This document shows positions 6,375 to 7,213 of a stretch of DNA of 7,213 nt, in pieces. Position 1 is the first letter of the stretch, and every line of letters begins with the position of its first letter. The stretch covers positions 1 to 7,213 of the forward strand of contig JAAFHE010000186.1 of the NCBI GenBank assembly GCA_013298265.1, read 5' to 3'. Both the position numbers and the translations under genes were made by a program. The stretch is from Lysobacterales bacterium. Lineage in GTDB: Bacteria; Pseudomonadota; Gammaproteobacteria; Xanthomonadales; Rhodanobacteraceae. The notes beneath the pieces were generated by a model. The model saw only the letters and a program-made list of their open reading frames with translations, was not told the DNA's origin and did not search any database.

Positions 6375-7213
6375 CTACTTGCCCTGGTGGATGTCGACGG
6401 CGATCGGCAGGCGTTGCGCGAGCAGGAAGGCGACCACGGCCTGCTGGTCCGCGTCGCTCAGTTGCTTGAACGCATCGACAACCGGATTGGCTTCGCTGCC
6501 CGGGCTGGAATGGAACAGGATGGCTTCCTTCAGCGTGCGCGCGCGGCCGTCGTGCAGCCAGGGGCCGGTGTCGGCCACGCCCCACAGCGGGCGGGTCAGG
6601 AACAGCGGCGGCGCGATACTGATGCCGGTGACATCGGCGCCTTGCACGCCGACGTCCTGCAGGCCGCTGCCCATGTTGTGCGTGCGCAGATCGCTGAGCA
6701 GCGGCACGGTGACCGGTGCGGTGTTCGTGCGTGCCGGCAGGCGCGGATAGACATAGGCCGGCGCGTCGCCGGGCTTGGTCAGGTTGATGCGCAGATCACC
6801 GGCGCCGAGCGCCGGCACCGGCACGCTGGCCAGCAGCGACTTCACCGACGTGTCGATCGCCTCGGCATTCAACGCCTTGGCGTCGGTAGCCTCGAGGTTG
6901 AGTGCGGCCGCATTGCTGTGCGCAAGGATCGCCGCGACGCGCTGCTTCACCTGCTGCGTGGTCGCGTGGCGTTCCGGCGGCTCGGGATTGATCAGCAGCG
7001 TTTCGCTGGGGCAGCCGTCCATCGACGTGACATCGGCCACGCCGGGATCCTCCACGACGAGTTCCGGCAGCTCCAGCGTGAAGCTCGGCAGATGGCAGCT
7101 CGCGCACATGGTGCCGGCGAGACGGCCGTCGAGATCCTTTGCCGTGCCTTCGAAAATCGCCTTGCCGCGCTCGAAGCGTTCCTTGCCGGGCTTGTCCGTC
7201 GGTATCACCACAT
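6375..7213 (-). CDS. Di-haem cytochrome c peroxidase-like oxidoreductase (DHOR/MauG-type), C-terminal part
   Basis: C-terminal part of a c-type cytochrome of the di-haem peroxidase superfamily, normally exported to the periplasm, where it reduces peroxide or oxidises a partner. The frame runs off the right edge; the GTG at 7211-7209 is probably an internal valine rather than the start. Counting that codon as 1, the fragment has CASCH (36-40), a c-type haem attachment site, then SDLRTHNMGSGLQD (173-186), whose M180 is a candidate distal ligand. It ends with PLWGVADTGPWLHDGRARTL (208-227), the segment typical of the second haem domain in DHOR-like proteins. The first haem domain and the signal peptide would lie outside the window. 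The gene sits 120 bp upstream of the amine oxidase gene on the same strand. The superfamily is secure; the exact subfamily and electron donor are not. Confidence 0.85.
   Translation of the reverse strand, partial: VVIPTDKPGKERFERGKAIFEGTAKDLDGRLAGTMCASCHLPSFTLELPELVVEDPGVADVTSMDGCPSETLLINPEPPERHATTQQVKQRVAAILAHSNAAALNLEATDAKALNAEAIDTSVKSLLASVPVPALGAGDLRINLTKPGDAPAYVYPRLPARTNTAPVTVPLLSDLRTHNMGSGLQDVGVQGADVTGISIAPPLFLTRPLWGVADTGPWLHDGRARTLKEAILFHSSPGSEANPVVDAFKQLSDADQQAVVAFLLAQRLPIAVDIHQGK

Overview
This window looks like chromosomal DNA from a high-GC proteobacterium. The glnE sequence and its GC-rich codon use suggest a gammaproteobacterium of the Xanthomonadales type, but that placement is inferred from protein character alone. 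There are five substantial genes: two broken by the window edges and three complete. No RNA genes, CRISPR arrays, insertion sequences or tRNAs were seen.

Left part (1-2319, + strand): most of glnE, the bifunctional adenylyltransferase/deadenylase that sets glutamine synthetase activity according to nitrogen status. The window opens inside its first catalytic motif, so the N-terminal ~150-200 residues lie outside.

Middle (about 2320-4580): a visibly less GC-rich block with two + strand genes joined by an ATGA stop/start overlap. The first encodes a 384-residue RecF/ABC-like ATPase (AAA_21 type). The second encodes a 222-residue DUF4276 protein with an N-terminal EGQTE motif like that of TOPRIM/RloB-type nucleases. 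The architecture (SMC-like ATPase plus small TOPRIM-like partner) recalls split OLD-type defence systems such as PARIS (AriA-AriB) and AbiL, so this is the best candidate for an under-described system here. Its 291-bp upstream region holds a promoter-like box just after glnE and a possible 45-codon ORF that stops 5 nt before the ATPase start.

Right part (4581-7213, - strand): two genes in the same direction, converging on the defence-like pair. Upstream is the C-terminal part of a periplasmic di-haem cytochrome c peroxidase-like oxidoreductase, cut by the window edge. After a 120-bp gap comes a complete 557-residue FAD-dependent amine oxidase-family protein. They may be co-transcribed, but nothing visible fixes their substrate.

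Reading: a housekeeping gene (glnE) and a high-GC redox gene pair flank a small, compositionally distinct, probably acquired two-gene ATPase/TOPRIM-like module.
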